Below are positions 17,644 through 26,965 of a DNA stretch of 64,000 nt, in pieces. Every line of letters begins with the position of its first letter. The stretch's first letter is position 1. The position numbers and the translations under genes are program-made. The notes beneath the pieces are model-generated. The model searched no databases, was not told the origin of the DNA, and saw only the letters and a list, made by a program, of their open reading frames with translations. The stretch is from the NCBI RefSeq assembly GCF_900117415.1, contig NZ_FPEI01000004.1:434001-498000 (forward strand), given 5' to 3'. Source of the DNA: Hyphomicrobium sp. CS1BSMeth3 (lineage in GTDB: Bacteria; Pseudomonadota; Alphaproteobacteria; Rhizobiales; Hyphomicrobiaceae).

Positions 17644-18717
17644 ATGACCGGCGAAGGCCTCATTCCAGCCAGTGTGATTACCGGCTTTCTCGGGAGCGGC
17701 AAGACGACACTCCTCTCGCACCTGCTCCATAAGCCGGAAATGAGCGACGCGGCAGTCATCATCAACGAGTTCGGCGAGATTGGCCTGGACCATCACCTGA
17801 TCGAATCTTCCGATGATAACATCGTGCTTCTCAGCAGTGGCTGTTTGTGCTGCACCGTGCGCAATGACTTGGTCGATACGCTGCGGGATCTATTCGAAAG
17901 GCGCGAGCGTGGGGAGGTCCCACGCTTCCGCCGCGTGATGATCGAGACCACTGGCCTGGCTGATCCGGCACCAATTCTACATACGTTGATGGATGATGCC
18001 TTTGTGCGTCGTCATTTCCGACTTGACGGCGTTCTGACGACCGTCGACGCGCTGCACGGTCTTGGGCAACTCCGCGAGCATCCGGAATCCGTCAAACAGG
18101 TCGCCGTCGCCGATCGGGTGATCCTCACAAAGCGTGACCTTGTGGGCAGCAGCACGATCAGTGATCTCACAAATCGGTTGAGCGCCATCAATCCTGGAGC
18201 TCCGACTATCATCGCCGATCATGGCGAAGTTGATCCGGCCGGGCTTTTCAATGTCGGCGTCTACGATCCTGCCTCAAAGGGCCCTGAGGTCGCATTGTGG
18301 ATCAATGCCGAAGCCTACGGCGGACACAACGATGTAGGGCACCATCGTCATGGTGACGCTCACGATGTCAATCGTCACGACGAGAACATACGCGCTCACT
18401 GCCTCGTGTATGATCAGCCGCTGAATTGGCGATACTTCAGCCCCAATCTAGCGTCTCTTGTGAGCCGTCATGCCGAAAAGCTGCTTCGGGTCAAAGGCAT
18501 TCTCAACGTCGACGGCGAACCATCACCCATTGTTATTCATGGCGTGCAGCACCAGTTCGCACGAATGCGGCTCAAATCCTGGCCGAGCGATGATCGCCGC
18601 TCCAAGCTGGTCCTCATTGTGCGTGGGCTCGATCGTGAGCTCCTTGCGGATTGGCTACGTGCGGACAGCCTGACCGCGCTGAACACGATACAAGTCGCAC
18701 CCGACGTCAAGCTATGA
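17644..18717 (+). CDS. CobW/COG0523 GTPase, putative metallochaperone
   Basis: 357 residues. P-loop GFLGSGKTT at 14-22; the metal-binding GCLCCTVRNDL motif with Cys67, Cys69 and Cys70; and a TKRD guanine-specificity motif. A His-rich stretch at about residues 222-247 is a further metal site, and a CobW C-terminal domain follows. The family uses GTP hydrolysis to deliver Zn(II), Co(II) or Fe to client enzymes. It is the last gene of the IclR operon, and the obvious client is the dihydroorotase-family hydrolase. I see no sign of a Zur box, so zinc-starvation control is not supported. Confidence 0.9.
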   Translation: MTGEGLIPASVITGFLGSGKTTLLSHLLHKPEMSDAAVIINEFGEIGLDHHLIESSDDNIVLLSSGCLCCTVRNDLVDTLRDLFERRERGEVPRFRRVMIETTGLADPAPILHTLMDDAFVRRHFRLDGVLTTVDALHGLGQLREHPESVKQVAVADRVILTKRDLVGSSTISDLTNRLSAINPGAPTIIADHGEVDPAGLFNVGVYDPASKGPEVALWINAEAYGGHNDVGHHRHGDAHDVNRHDENIRAHCLVYDQPLNWRYFSPNLASLVSRHAEKLLRVKGILNVDGEPSPIVIHGVQHQFARMRLKSWPSDDRRSKLVLIVRGLDRELLADWLRADSLTALNTIQVAPDVKL

Positions 18718-18851
18718 TGCCGCAAGCTCGGCGCGATACTGCACTGCCTATCAATGCACGCACGAAGCATGAGCTCGCTCACCGAGACCTCCAGGCGAAC
18801 ACGCACCCGGCGCACGAGAGAGGATGTCGCTATGACTTGCTTGCCTCGCGC

Positions 18852-20021
18852 TCACTCCCGCTCAAGTATCACCGTCGCGTGGTTCTGTCCGGTGCCCATG
18901 ACCAAGCCCGGCCCCGACGCCAGAGCAAGATCGCAATTGCGGACTTGGACAGCAGGATGGGCCTCGCCGCGGAGTTGCCTGACTGCCTCGATTGCCTTTG
19001 TCATGCCTCCGCGATTGGCCGGGTGATTGTTGCATAGTCCGCCGCCATCCGTGTTCCATGGCAGCTTGCCGACACCGGAAATCAGATTTCCGTCGGCCAC
19101 GAAGCATCCACCCTTGCCGTGCTCGCAGAAGCCGAGGTCCTCGAGCTGGATCAGGACCATGATCGTGAAGTTGTCGTACACGGACGCGTACTTCACGTCT
19201 GCAGGCTTGACACCTGCCTCCGCAAAGGCTGCCGCGCCGGACGCCGCCGCTCCCGTACGTGTCAGGTCTATGTATCCGCCGGTTTGAGTCTTCACGGTCT
19301 CGCCACAGCCCGCGATCCTGACCAACGGCCGTTTGAGGCTCTTTGCGATCTCCGGCCTCGTTACGACAAGCGCACCGCCGCCGTCCGTAATCACACAACA
19401 GTCGAGGCGATGCAGTGGATCGGCAATCACCGGCGAATTCAGCACGTCCTCGACCGTCACGACGTTTCGCAGCAATGCGTGCTCGTTATGTTGAGCGTGG
19501 TGCGAGGCGGCGACTTTGATCCATGCAAGCTGCTCGCGCGTCGTGCCGAACTCGTACATGTGCCGTTTCGCGAACATGGCATTCACGGCAACGATCGTGG
19601 GCTGATAGGCGATCTCCCAAGGCGCGTCCGGTCGCTCTGGCGGAATCTGCCGAACTGCCGTGCCTGTTGCGACACCGAGGCTGCGGGGCTTTCCGGAGAG
19701 AGTAATCAGCGCGACGGAGCACTTGTTGGCCGCGATGGCTTCTGCGGCGTGCGCAATATGAAGTAGATAGGAGCAGCCGCCTGCCTCGGTTCCATCCAAA
19801 TGGCGGAGCCGAAGATTCATATAGTCGGCGAGCCACGCTGGACTGGCGCCCGGCACGTCGCCTGCGCAAAAATAGCCGTCCACATCAGCAAATGTCAGCC
19901 CGGCGTCAGCCAGCGCACCTTGCGCACATTCGAAGTGCAGATCCGCAATGGACTTGGTCGACGCATATCGCGTGGGGTGCTCGAACGCTCCCGCTATGTA
20001 GGCCTTGCCGGTGGCGCTCAT
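18852..20021 (-). CDS. SCP-x/SCP2-type thiolase (acetyl-CoA acetyltransferase family)
   Basis: 389 residues. EAGGCSYLLHIAHAAEAI carries the likely nucleophilic Cys near residue 83, and the C-terminal NNHPANRGG contributes the active-site His region. Thiolases of this branch, encoded with a DUF35 protein, act on acyl-CoAs in side-chain or aromatic degradation. It is the last gene of a minus-strand operon beginning at the TRAP genes (25230) and is convergent with CobW. It would complete beta-oxidation-like shortening of the acyl-CoA made by the ligase at 20553-22115; no hydratase or dehydrogenase is present between them. Confidence 0.87.
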   Translation of the reverse strand: MSATGKAYIAGAFEHPTRYASTKSIADLHFECAQGALADAGLTFADVDGYFCAGDVPGASPAWLADYMNLRLRHLDGTEAGGCSYLLHIAHAAEAIAANKCSVALITLSGKPRSLGVATGTAVRQIPPERPDAPWEIAYQPTIVAVNAMFAKRHMYEFGTTREQLAWIKVAASHHAQHNEHALLRNVVTVEDVLNSPVIADPLHRLDCCVITDGGGALVVTRPEIAKSLKRPLVRIAGCGETVKTQTGGYIDLTRTGAAASGAAAFAEAGVKPADVKYASVYDNFTIMVLIQLEDLGFCEHGKGGCFVADGNLISGVGKLPWNTDGGGLCNNHPANRGGMTKAIEAVRQLRGEAHPAVQVRNCDLALASGPGLVMGTGQNHATVILERE

Positions 20022-20079
20022 TGTCTACCTGCGTTTGTTCATCCGTTCCCAAACTCGGTGAGCAGAGACGTACTTGCGC

Positions 20080-20481
20080 TCATATCGGCGTAAAGACGGG
20101 AACACTTCGACCGGTCTCGGCTCTTCTGAATGCCACCTTGACTGGTTGTCCCACATGGATGCTGTCGAACTCGGCGTCGACGATATTGGTCATCATGGCA
20201 GGCCCCTCCGCCAATTGCACATAGGCGAGGACGTAGGGTTGTTCAGCCTTGCGCATCACGCTGAACGAATACACCACGCCATGGCCGGATGCAGGCACCC
20301 AGTCTACGCTCTGGCTCTTGCACAGCGGACAAAACGGCCGAGGGTACCAATGTACGCGCTCGCAGGAATTGCAGCGCGGCAACAGGAACTGCCCGTGCGC
20401 AGCCGCAGCCCAAAAGGGACGGGTTTGCGGATGATTGGCTACGTAAGGATCGCTCTCGAAATCAAGTGTTGCTTCGCTCAT
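20080..20481 (-). CDS. DUF35 zinc-ribbon/OB-fold protein, thiolase partner
   Basis: 133 residues. An N-terminal rubredoxin-like zinc ribbon has two CxxC pairs (CNSC and CPLC). An OB-fold acyl-CoA-associated domain follows (about 65-125), with GVVYSFSVM and PVKVAFR. These proteins form complexes with SCP-x-type thiolases and are needed for their activity or acyl-CoA handling. It lies 58 bases before the thiolase gene. Confidence 0.9.
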   Translation of the reverse strand: MSEATLDFESDPYVANHPQTRPFWAAAAHGQFLLPRCNSCERVHWYPRPFCPLCKSQSVDWVPASGHGVVYSFSVMRKAEQPYVLAYVQLAEGPAMMTNIVDAEFDSIHVGQPVKVAFRRAETGRSVPVFTPI

Positions 20482-20552
20482 CTGCTTCGTCCCTTCGAGG
20501 CACGCCCAAATGCAACTTCCTAGCCTCGACTCACTGCGATCTTCCGACGGTG

Positions 20553-22115
20553 CTATCCGATCTGCCGATCCGATTGCGTCCAGTATTGCGCGCGAAGTGC
20601 CTTCTTGTCGGGCTTACCAAGGCCCGTCAACGGAAGCGACGTGAGGAACTCGACCGTCTTGGGAGCATAGACGGGTCCCTTCTTTTCTCTCACCCATTGG
20701 ATGAGCTCATCGGGTGTCGCGACGGCGTTCGTCCGTAGCACGACCAGCGCCTTCACCGCCTCACCCCATTTGGGATCCGGGATGCCGATGACGGCCGCCG
20801 TCATGACCGCAGCGTGCTGCGTCAGGGCGTCCTCCACCTCGCGCGGATACACGTTGAAACCGCCGGAGATGATCATATCCTTGCTGCGATCGACAATGAA
20901 TATGAACCCTTCATCGTCCATGCGTGCAAGATCGCCCGTGTGCAGCCATCCCATGCGCCAGAGCTGCTCGTTCTCCTCGGGCCGTTTCCAATAGCCTTCG
21001 GAGACCAGGTTGCCGCGGATGCAGATCTCGCCGATCTCTCCGCGCGGAACCTCGACGCCATCCTCGTTCAGCAGCTTGATCTGCGTTCCGATCGTGGCGC
21101 GACCGCACGCGCCCAGTCGATCCGGCTTGCCGAGATCGTGCTCGCCGCGCGCCAGAATTGTGGCCACCATCGGTGCCTCGGCTTGGCCGTAGTACTGAAG
21201 AAAGACCTTTCCAAATCGTTCGATCCCCTCGCCGAGGCGCGCGGGAGACATCGGTGCGGCGCCATACAGCATGACTTCGAGGCTCGAGGTGTCGAAATCT
21301 CTCAGATTTGGGAGGTCGAGGATCACGTAGAGCATCGTTGGAATGAGCGATGCCATCGTGATGTGGTGCTTCTCGATGTCGGCGAGGAAGCCCGCGGGAT
21401 CAAATCCGTCCACGATGTAGAAGGCGCCACCTACAAACAGCGTCGGATAGAATGTGGCTCCGGCGGCGTGAGTGACAGGAGTGACCGCGAGCATGCGGAC
21501 CTCGCTCGGCCACTCCCAATGCATAACGCTAATCTTTATTTGCTCGAGACGTGTTCGCGACCTGACGATCACACCCTTTGATCGGCCTGTCGTCCCACCG
21601 GTATAACTGATCTGAACGATATCGTCCGGTTTGGCCTCGACAATAAGCCTCTGGGGTTCAAAGCGCTGAGCGAGTTCGTTGAGCGATGCGAACTGCGGAT
21701 CTGGATCATAGGACAGCACTGCCTTTAGGTTCGGCGCCCTCTTCGAAAGCGCCTCCGCGCGCTGTGCGTATCGCCTTTCATCAGCGATCAGCACTGTCGC
21801 CTCACAATCCTGCAAGACGAAAGCATGATCGTCTTCCGACCCCTTCGGATGCAGTAGCGTGATGCGGACACCAAGTATTGCGCAGGCGATATTCACCAGA
21901 AGAATGTCCGGGCGATTGGACGAAATCTGCGTGAGCGCATCGCCTCTGTTCAGGCCAAGGGACTTTAGGGCTTGGCAGTAGCGGCTAACCCGCCGCTCCA
22001 TCTCCCGATACGTGATCTCCTCGCCCTCGCATACGATGGCGATCCGATCGGCATACCGCTCAATGATCTGAACCAGCGCCTCGCCAAACGGGGCAGCCTC
22101 ATAGATATCCTTCAT
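20553..22115 (-). CDS. AMP-forming acyl-CoA ligase
   Basis: 520 residues. ATP-binding loop SYTGGTTGRSKGV, the adenylate motif LHTGDLARMDDEGF, hinge DRSKDMIISGGFNVYP, and the C-terminal catalytic Lys in GLGKPDKKALR. It activates a carboxylic acid with ATP and CoA. The ATG at 22115 was preferred over a TTG at 22169, since the extra 18 residues are low-complexity. It sits between the TRAP transporter and the DUF35/thiolase pair, so the imported acid is probably its substrate. Confidence 0.88.
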   Translation of the reverse strand: MKDIYEAAPFGEALVQIIERYADRIAIVCEGEEITYREMERRVSRYCQALKSLGLNRGDALTQISSNRPDILLVNIACAILGVRITLLHPKGSEDDHAFVLQDCEATVLIADERRYAQRAEALSKRAPNLKAVLSYDPDPQFASLNELAQRFEPQRLIVEAKPDDIVQISYTGGTTGRSKGVIVRSRTRLEQIKISVMHWEWPSEVRMLAVTPVTHAAGATFYPTLFVGGAFYIVDGFDPAGFLADIEKHHITMASLIPTMLYVILDLPNLRDFDTSSLEVMLYGAAPMSPARLGEGIERFGKVFLQYYGQAEAPMVATILARGEHDLGKPDRLGACGRATIGTQIKLLNEDGVEVPRGEIGEICIRGNLVSEGYWKRPEENEQLWRMGWLHTGDLARMDDEGFIFIVDRSKDMIISGGFNVYPREVEDALTQHAAVMTAAVIGIPDPKWGEAVKALVVLRTNAVATPDELIQWVREKKGPVYAPKTVEFLTSLPLTGLGKPDKKALRAQYWTQSDRQIG

Positions 22116-22254
22116 CGCATCTCTCGCTGGTGGCGGCTCCGGCAAGCTGGTTCTCTGTGGTAGCCGCAATCATGAAGCGGTTCTCGTCGGCGCCCAGGAC
22201 AATGCCCTGGGCGCCCACTTCTGTGTGGTCCAAGGGGCAACGACCAGGAAGCGA

Positions 22255-23286
22255 CTACTTGGCCCGCAGCTCCTTCATGGCCTCGGCGAAAGCGGCGAGG
22301 CCAGCTTTCGCAGGCTTGCCGCGACTTTCCACGCCCTTGGCCCACTCCTCGCTCACATTTGCAAGACGCTCCTTGAGTTTCGCCCTCTCTTCGTCGTTGA
22401 AACTGATCTTCTTGATGCCGAGCTCCTGGAACTTGGCGTACGACTTGGCGACATCGGCATCGGTCATTTCGCAGCCACGCCGGGTGGCTGCCTCGCCGAC
22501 TTCATCCAGGGCAGCTCTTACGCCCTCGGGAAGGGAACGCCACTTGGCTTCACTTATGACGTAGGCATTCGAGGCGCTGCCAAAGTTCAGCCCTTCGGTG
22601 TAGAATTTGATGTGCGCCTGAAGGTCGTACGACAGCACGGTCGGCACGGGGAAGAGAAGCCCGTCGACGGTGCCACGCGACAGTGCCTCGTAGGTTTCGG
22701 TGGTCGACGTGCGCACGGGTACGGCGCCGAGCTTCTGCACAACAATGGACAGGAGCCCCGGCGGCGAGCGGAGCTTCATTCCCGATAGATCAGAGAGGGC
22801 GCGAATTTCGCGCTTTCCGCTATAGAGCTGATAGGGCGGATTCACGTAGGCGAGTACCAGCCGCACGCCATTGGCGGCAAACTCATGCTTCTCAAGAAAA
22901 CCGCTCCTACCCAGCTTTAGATACGTGAGTGTGGCCTCACACGAGGTGGTAAACGTGTCGGGTTGCTCCACGATGGCCGACAGCGAGAGCTTTTGCGAGA
23001 TGATGGCCGGCGTGACGAGCCCGATGTCGGTAACGCCATTCTGGACCAACGTGAGCATGTCTGCGGCTTTGCCGAGCTGCTCCGAGGGGTAGTAGTCGAA
23101 GGTCACTTGCCCGCCCGTTCGCTTTGTCACTTCCTCCATGAAGAAGCGTGTTGCGAAGTTCGCGAGAAAATGAGTTGGCGGTAGGTTGTCCGCAAGCCTG
23201 AGTTTAATCGATTGCGCCGACGCTGGCGCTACCGACGCCGCGATCAGCACCCCAACCATCAACGCCCTGGGCCACTTGGCTGGCAT
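22255..23286 (-). CDS. TRAP transporter periplasmic binding protein (DctP family)
   Basis: 343 residues with a signal peptide ending APASAQ. The start at 23286 has GGAGGAGAAGAA upstream; the longer frame to 23391 overlaps the gap region without support. The mature DctP fold shows LADNLPPTHFLANFATRFFMEEV and GMKLRSPPGLLSI, the conserved region that includes the Arg contacting the ligand carboxylate. It delivers an organic acid to the DctQM pair encoded just upstream in the same operon. Here DctP follows Q and M, an order opposite to the second TRAP system at 28568. Confidence 0.87.
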   Translation of the reverse strand: MPAKWPRALMVGVLIAASVAPASAQSIKLRLADNLPPTHFLANFATRFFMEEVTKRTGGQVTFDYYPSEQLGKAADMLTLVQNGVTDIGLVTPAIISQKLSLSAIVEQPDTFTTSCEATLTYLKLGRSGFLEKHEFAANGVRLVLAYVNPPYQLYSGKREIRALSDLSGMKLRSPPGLLSIVVQKLGAVPVRTSTTETYEALSRGTVDGLLFPVPTVLSYDLQAHIKFYTEGLNFGSASNAYVISEAKWRSLPEGVRAALDEVGEAATRRGCEMTDADVAKSYAKFQELGIKKISFNDEERAKLKERLANVSEEWAKGVESRGKPAKAGLAAFAEAMKELRAK

Positions 23287-23392
23287 TTCTTCTCCTCCTT
23301 CGGATTTCTCTGCTTCGCCCGTCAGTTTCCAAGTTCTGTCTTCTTCGCGTGCTTCGACAACATCCAGTTGGCGTGCGGAGCCGCGAGGCACA

Positions 23393-24676
23393 TCACATTC
23401 GGCTCGGCAGCCAAAGCACGATCTCGGGCCAGATCGTAAAGATGACCATCACGCCGATGATGAGGAATATGTACGGAAACACGCCGGCGAAGATTTCGTG
23501 CACCGGGCGATTTGCATACTTCGCGACGATGTAGACGTTGATCCCCGTCGGCGGCGTCAAGATGCCGAGCTGAGCCATCATGATCATCATGATGCCGTAC
23601 CAGACGGGGTCGTAGCCCAGGCGGATGATCACCGGGAGCACGATGGGTACGGTGAGAATGATCATCGCTATGGTGTCGAGGAACGTGCCGAGCACGAGAT
23701 AGAAGAGGCCAAGGGCCGACAAGATGACATATGGCGAGGAATGGAGAGCCAGGATCCACTCGCCGAGTGCCTGCGTGGTGCGCGTCAACGTGAAGAACTG
23801 AGAGAAGATATAGCTGCCGAGGAGCATGAAACCGATCATGCAGCTCGTCTGCGTCGCCTTCGTGAGCGCCGTGACAATAATGCTGAACGTGAGCCTGCGC
23901 TTCAACACCGCGATAATCATCGCCCCTATCGCGCCGACCGCTGAAACCTCTGTGGGTGTAGCGATCCCCGTGTAGAGACAGCCGGTGATCAGCGCGAACA
24001 AGGACATGATCGGCCCGGTCGACTTAAGGACGCGAATTTTCTCGCTGAATGAATACGGCTGTCCGGGTGGAACTCTCTGCGGTCTCAGAATGGCTATGGT
24101 CATGATGTAGCCGACGAGGACCATCGCCACGACAATGCCCGGGATCACACCGGCAATCAGCAGCTTGCCGATACTGACGTCAGCGACGAGACCAAAGAAG
24201 ACAAGGGCTATGCTCGGCGGTATGAGCATGTCGAGGGTGCCAGTGACGACAACTATGCCTCCGGCAAATTTTGGCGAGTAACCTCTGTCGACCATCGCTG
24301 GAAGGCTGGTCGAGGAGAGAGTGACGGCCGCGGCGGTGGTTGAACCGGAAATGGCTCCGAACAAGGAGCCGCCGAGCACGGTTGCAACACCGAGACCGCC
24401 GGGCAGACGACCTACCCATACTGTTGCCGCATCGAAGAGATCATCCGCGATGCGCGAGACGATGATGAACTCGGCCATCAGAATGAACATCGGGACGGCC
24501 AGTAGCTCGTAGTTCGAGCCGGCCGAAAGCGTCGTCGTTCCGATCAGGCCGATGACGAGCGTGGAGCCCCCTATCAGATACAGTCCGGCCGCGCTCGCGA
24601 TAATCAAAGCGAACGCGATCGGCGACCCAAGCGCCAGAAGCGCAAGCAGGAGAACGCAGGCTGCAAGCGCTATCAT
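23393..24676 (-). CDS. TRAP transporter large membrane subunit (DctM family)
   Basis: 427 residues, hydrophobic throughout with about twelve membrane segments. Typical DctM features include GSLFGAISGSTTAAAVTL and IPPSIALVFFGLVADVSIG. It is the ion-driven transport subunit. Its start overlaps the DctQ stop as ATGA at 24673-24676. Confidence 0.92.
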   Translation of the reverse strand: MIALAACVLLLALLALGSPIAFALIIASAAGLYLIGGSTLVIGLIGTTTLSAGSNYELLAVPMFILMAEFIIVSRIADDLFDAATVWVGRLPGGLGVATVLGGSLFGAISGSTTAAAVTLSSTSLPAMVDRGYSPKFAGGIVVVTGTLDMLIPPSIALVFFGLVADVSIGKLLIAGVIPGIVVAMVLVGYIMTIAILRPQRVPPGQPYSFSEKIRVLKSTGPIMSLFALITGCLYTGIATPTEVSAVGAIGAMIIAVLKRRLTFSIIVTALTKATQTSCMIGFMLLGSYIFSQFFTLTRTTQALGEWILALHSSPYVILSALGLFYLVLGTFLDTIAMIILTVPIVLPVIIRLGYDPVWYGIMMIMMAQLGILTPPTGINVYIVAKYANRPVHEIFAGVFPYIFLIIGVMVIFTIWPEIVLWLPSRM

Positions 24677-25230
24677 ATGCCGTCATCCTGCGGTTCAGCA
24701 TTCTCAGCCGCAAGGTCCGCGGCCTTGCCGAGTACCAGCTCAATGGTTCGGATGACGACACGAATGCAGAGGATGCCAATGCCGATTGGGACGAGAATAT
24801 TGGATAGCCACACCGGCCAATCCACCGCACCCGAGAAGATGTCGTTTTCGTTATAGGCTCGCACGGTCGTCAGCAGACCTGTGATGCCCATCGTCAGCAG
24901 CACCGGCAATACCATCAAGTTGACGGCCGCCTCCGAGAGCATCCGCATTCTCGGCGTCATCAACCGGCAGAAGAAGTCGACTGAGATATGCCCGCCCGCC
25001 TTGAACGTGCTCGACACGGCGAGGAAAAAGGCGGCAACCATGAGGTAGCGGGAAATGAGCTCATAGCTCAGCTCGATCGGCGCGTTGAATACGTACCGCA
25101 TGAATACGTCGCTACCGACGACCAGCATGATGACGAAGATGGCGAAGGCAGCGCAGAGCATTGCGCCTCTCTCGACCACATCGAAAATGTGAAGCGCACG
25201 ATCAAGCACGGCTCTATCTTCCACCCTCAT
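24673..25230 (-). CDS. TRAP transporter small membrane subunit (DctQ family)
   Basis: 185 residues with four membrane segments and the DctQ signature around FNAPIELSYELISRYLM, followed by a Gly-His-Ile-Ser-Val-Asp stretch. It is the first gene of the minus-strand operon running to 18852, so the operon promoter lies in the region shared with the LysR gene at 25805. Confidence 0.9.
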   Translation of the reverse strand: MRVEDRAVLDRALHIFDVVERGAMLCAAFAIFVIMLVVGSDVFMRYVFNAPIELSYELISRYLMVAAFFLAVSSTFKAGGHISVDFFCRLMTPRMRMLSEAAVNLMVLPVLLTMGITGLLTTVRAYNENDIFSGAVDWPVWLSNILVPIGIGILCIRVVIRTIELVLGKAADLAAENAEPQDDGI

Positions 25231-25804
25231 TCGCAGCCCTGTCGCAGGATCGCGACTTCTTCCGTAACCCCTGGAGCCTGGTGAGCCTTAGGCGAGAGAC
25301 GCCGACGTGCTGAATGTGAGATCGCTATTCGTGCTGCTTGGCCAATGTAGTTGGCCAGACACGACTCGCACGCGCCATCAGACGGCAGTGGCCTGCCGCG
25401 AGACCTCGGTGCTCGTCGCTATGGTGATCTCGCCGAGCGTGATCGGGCCGGCCTCAGGACAACCACTGGATCAATCCGATATCCAGAGGCCTGGAAGCCT
25501 CAGCAGCAGCCCCGGCGTCCGCTAGGACTGGCTGCTGGTACGGGGCTATCGTGGTTTGCCAGCCCCGACGTCATGCCAAGCATCCTGTGTCCTCCCATCA
25601 AGTGCGCGGCCTAAGCATGTGCAGCGCCTGTCGATTATTGCGTCCTAAACGAAGACGTCGACTAGGGGAAACTTGAGGGTAAAGGCTGTCGAATTGCAAG
25701 TTCCAAACCCTTAGGGAACAATAACCTTTTGGAATGGGCTCGAGGCGAGAACTACCCGGTCGGGGGGAGCTGGCTACGTAGTCCTGCCTACCGGACAGGC
25801 CAGA
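25231..25804. other. Divergent control region of the first TRAP operon and LysR gene
   Basis: 574 bases with no recognisable gene. Short open frames have no family resemblance. The inverted repeats at 25700-25734 are the only clear structure. Confidence 0.6.
25700..25734. promoter_or_regulatory. Candidate LysR operator with nested inverted repeats
   Basis: TTCCAAA (25701-25707) and TTTGGAA (25728-25734) form a 7-base inverted repeat. GTTCC (25700-25704) and GGAAC (25715-25719) form a second one with a 10-base spacer. They lie 71-105 bases before the LysR start and between it and the divergent TRAP operon, the usual position for a LysR recognition and activation site. Confidence 0.45.
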
Positions 25805-26713
25805 ATGAACCTGAGACAGCTCGAAGTCTTCAATGCGGTCATGCAGGCCGGCTCGATCACCGGAGCTGCTCATATGCTGAACCTGTCGCAGCCAGCCGTA
25901 AGCAAGCTTTTGCAGAGGACGGAGGATCAGCTTCGCATGCCGCTTTTCAAGCGGATCGGCGGGCGTTTGCGGCCCACGCCCGAAGCCCTTGCGCTCGTGC
26001 CCGAGGTTGAGCGTGTCTTCAGTCGTTTGCGGGCGATACGGCAGCTCTCGTCCGATCTGAGGCGCAACGTATGGGGGCGCATCTCGTTGGCCGCGTCGGT
26101 ATCTTTGGCTGCGACCGTAGTCTCCCCGGCCATTGCGAGCTTTCGGAAAGTTCAGCCGGACATATCATTCTCTGTTCATACACTACCGAACCAAAGCATC
26201 GTTACTTCGGTCGTCGAGGGCGAGGTTGAGATTGGCTTGGTCGCCGCGCCATTCACTCATGCGCTCACAACCTTCCAGGAGATAGGAAAGGCCGAGCTGG
26301 TCTGCGTCATGCCGAGAGATCACGCGCTCGCAGATGCCGAGGTTATTACGCCCGCCTTACTGAGAGGGCATCCGCTAATTGCAGGGTACGGAAGCCACGG
26401 CCTCGGGGTTCTGCTTGAAAAGGCCTTCGGCTCCGAGGGGGAGCTTCTCGACGTACCTATGCAGGTTACGAACTCCACACTCGCGTGCGCGCTTGTAACG
26501 CGTGGTGCAGGCCTTGCTCTGACGGATCCATTCACAGCAATGCAATATTTTCCCGAGCTCGCGGTCAGAAAGTTTCATCCGCAGATCCCCCTGAACCCGC
26601 GTGTCATCTATCGTGTCGATCGGCCGCTCTCGCAGGTGGCGCTTGCATTCATTGAGGTACTGAAGAAGGAAACGACCGCCATTCAGGGCAGCGTAAGCGA
26701 AGATGCGAGTTGA
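25805..26713 (+). CDS. LysR-family transcriptional regulator
   Basis: 302 residues. N-terminal winged helix (about 1-60) with MNLRQLEVFNAVMQAGSIT and LSQPAVSKLLQRTEDQL. The C-terminal periplasmic-binding-like effector domain spans about 90-295. It is transcribed divergently from the TRAP/ligase/thiolase operon, and also lies upstream of the Rieske/amidohydrolase operon, so it could control either. Divergence from 25230 and the palindrome between them favour the former. Confidence 0.92.
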   Translation: MNLRQLEVFNAVMQAGSITGAAHMLNLSQPAVSKLLQRTEDQLRMPLFKRIGGRLRPTPEALALVPEVERVFSRLRAIRQLSSDLRRNVWGRISLAASVSLAATVVSPAIASFRKVQPDISFSVHTLPNQSIVTSVVEGEVEIGLVAAPFTHALTTFQEIGKAELVCVMPRDHALADAEVITPALLRGHPLIAGYGSHGLGVLLEKAFGSEGELLDVPMQVTNSTLACALVTRGAGLALTDPFTAMQYFPELAVRKFHPQIPLNPRVIYRVDRPLSQVALAFIEVLKKETTAIQGSVSEDAS

Positions 26714-26965
26714 CAGGAGATAAGTCTTCTCCCCCGCCCCGTCGGCCGAGAGGCGACCCAGCAGTACGCGGCCCAACTCTACGTTCACGCCTCCGATAGC
26801 GGGAGAAAAGTGCCGTCCACGGGGGCTCACTCGAGACAGGCAGGGGTGACGTGGCGTCCCTGTGTGCATTATCAACCATCTGGTGTGCAAGTTTGCGCAT
26901 AGATCAGACAGCCTTCCTACGGAATGATCCCCTCATAGAACACTTCAAAAACGCGAGCTGTGGGG

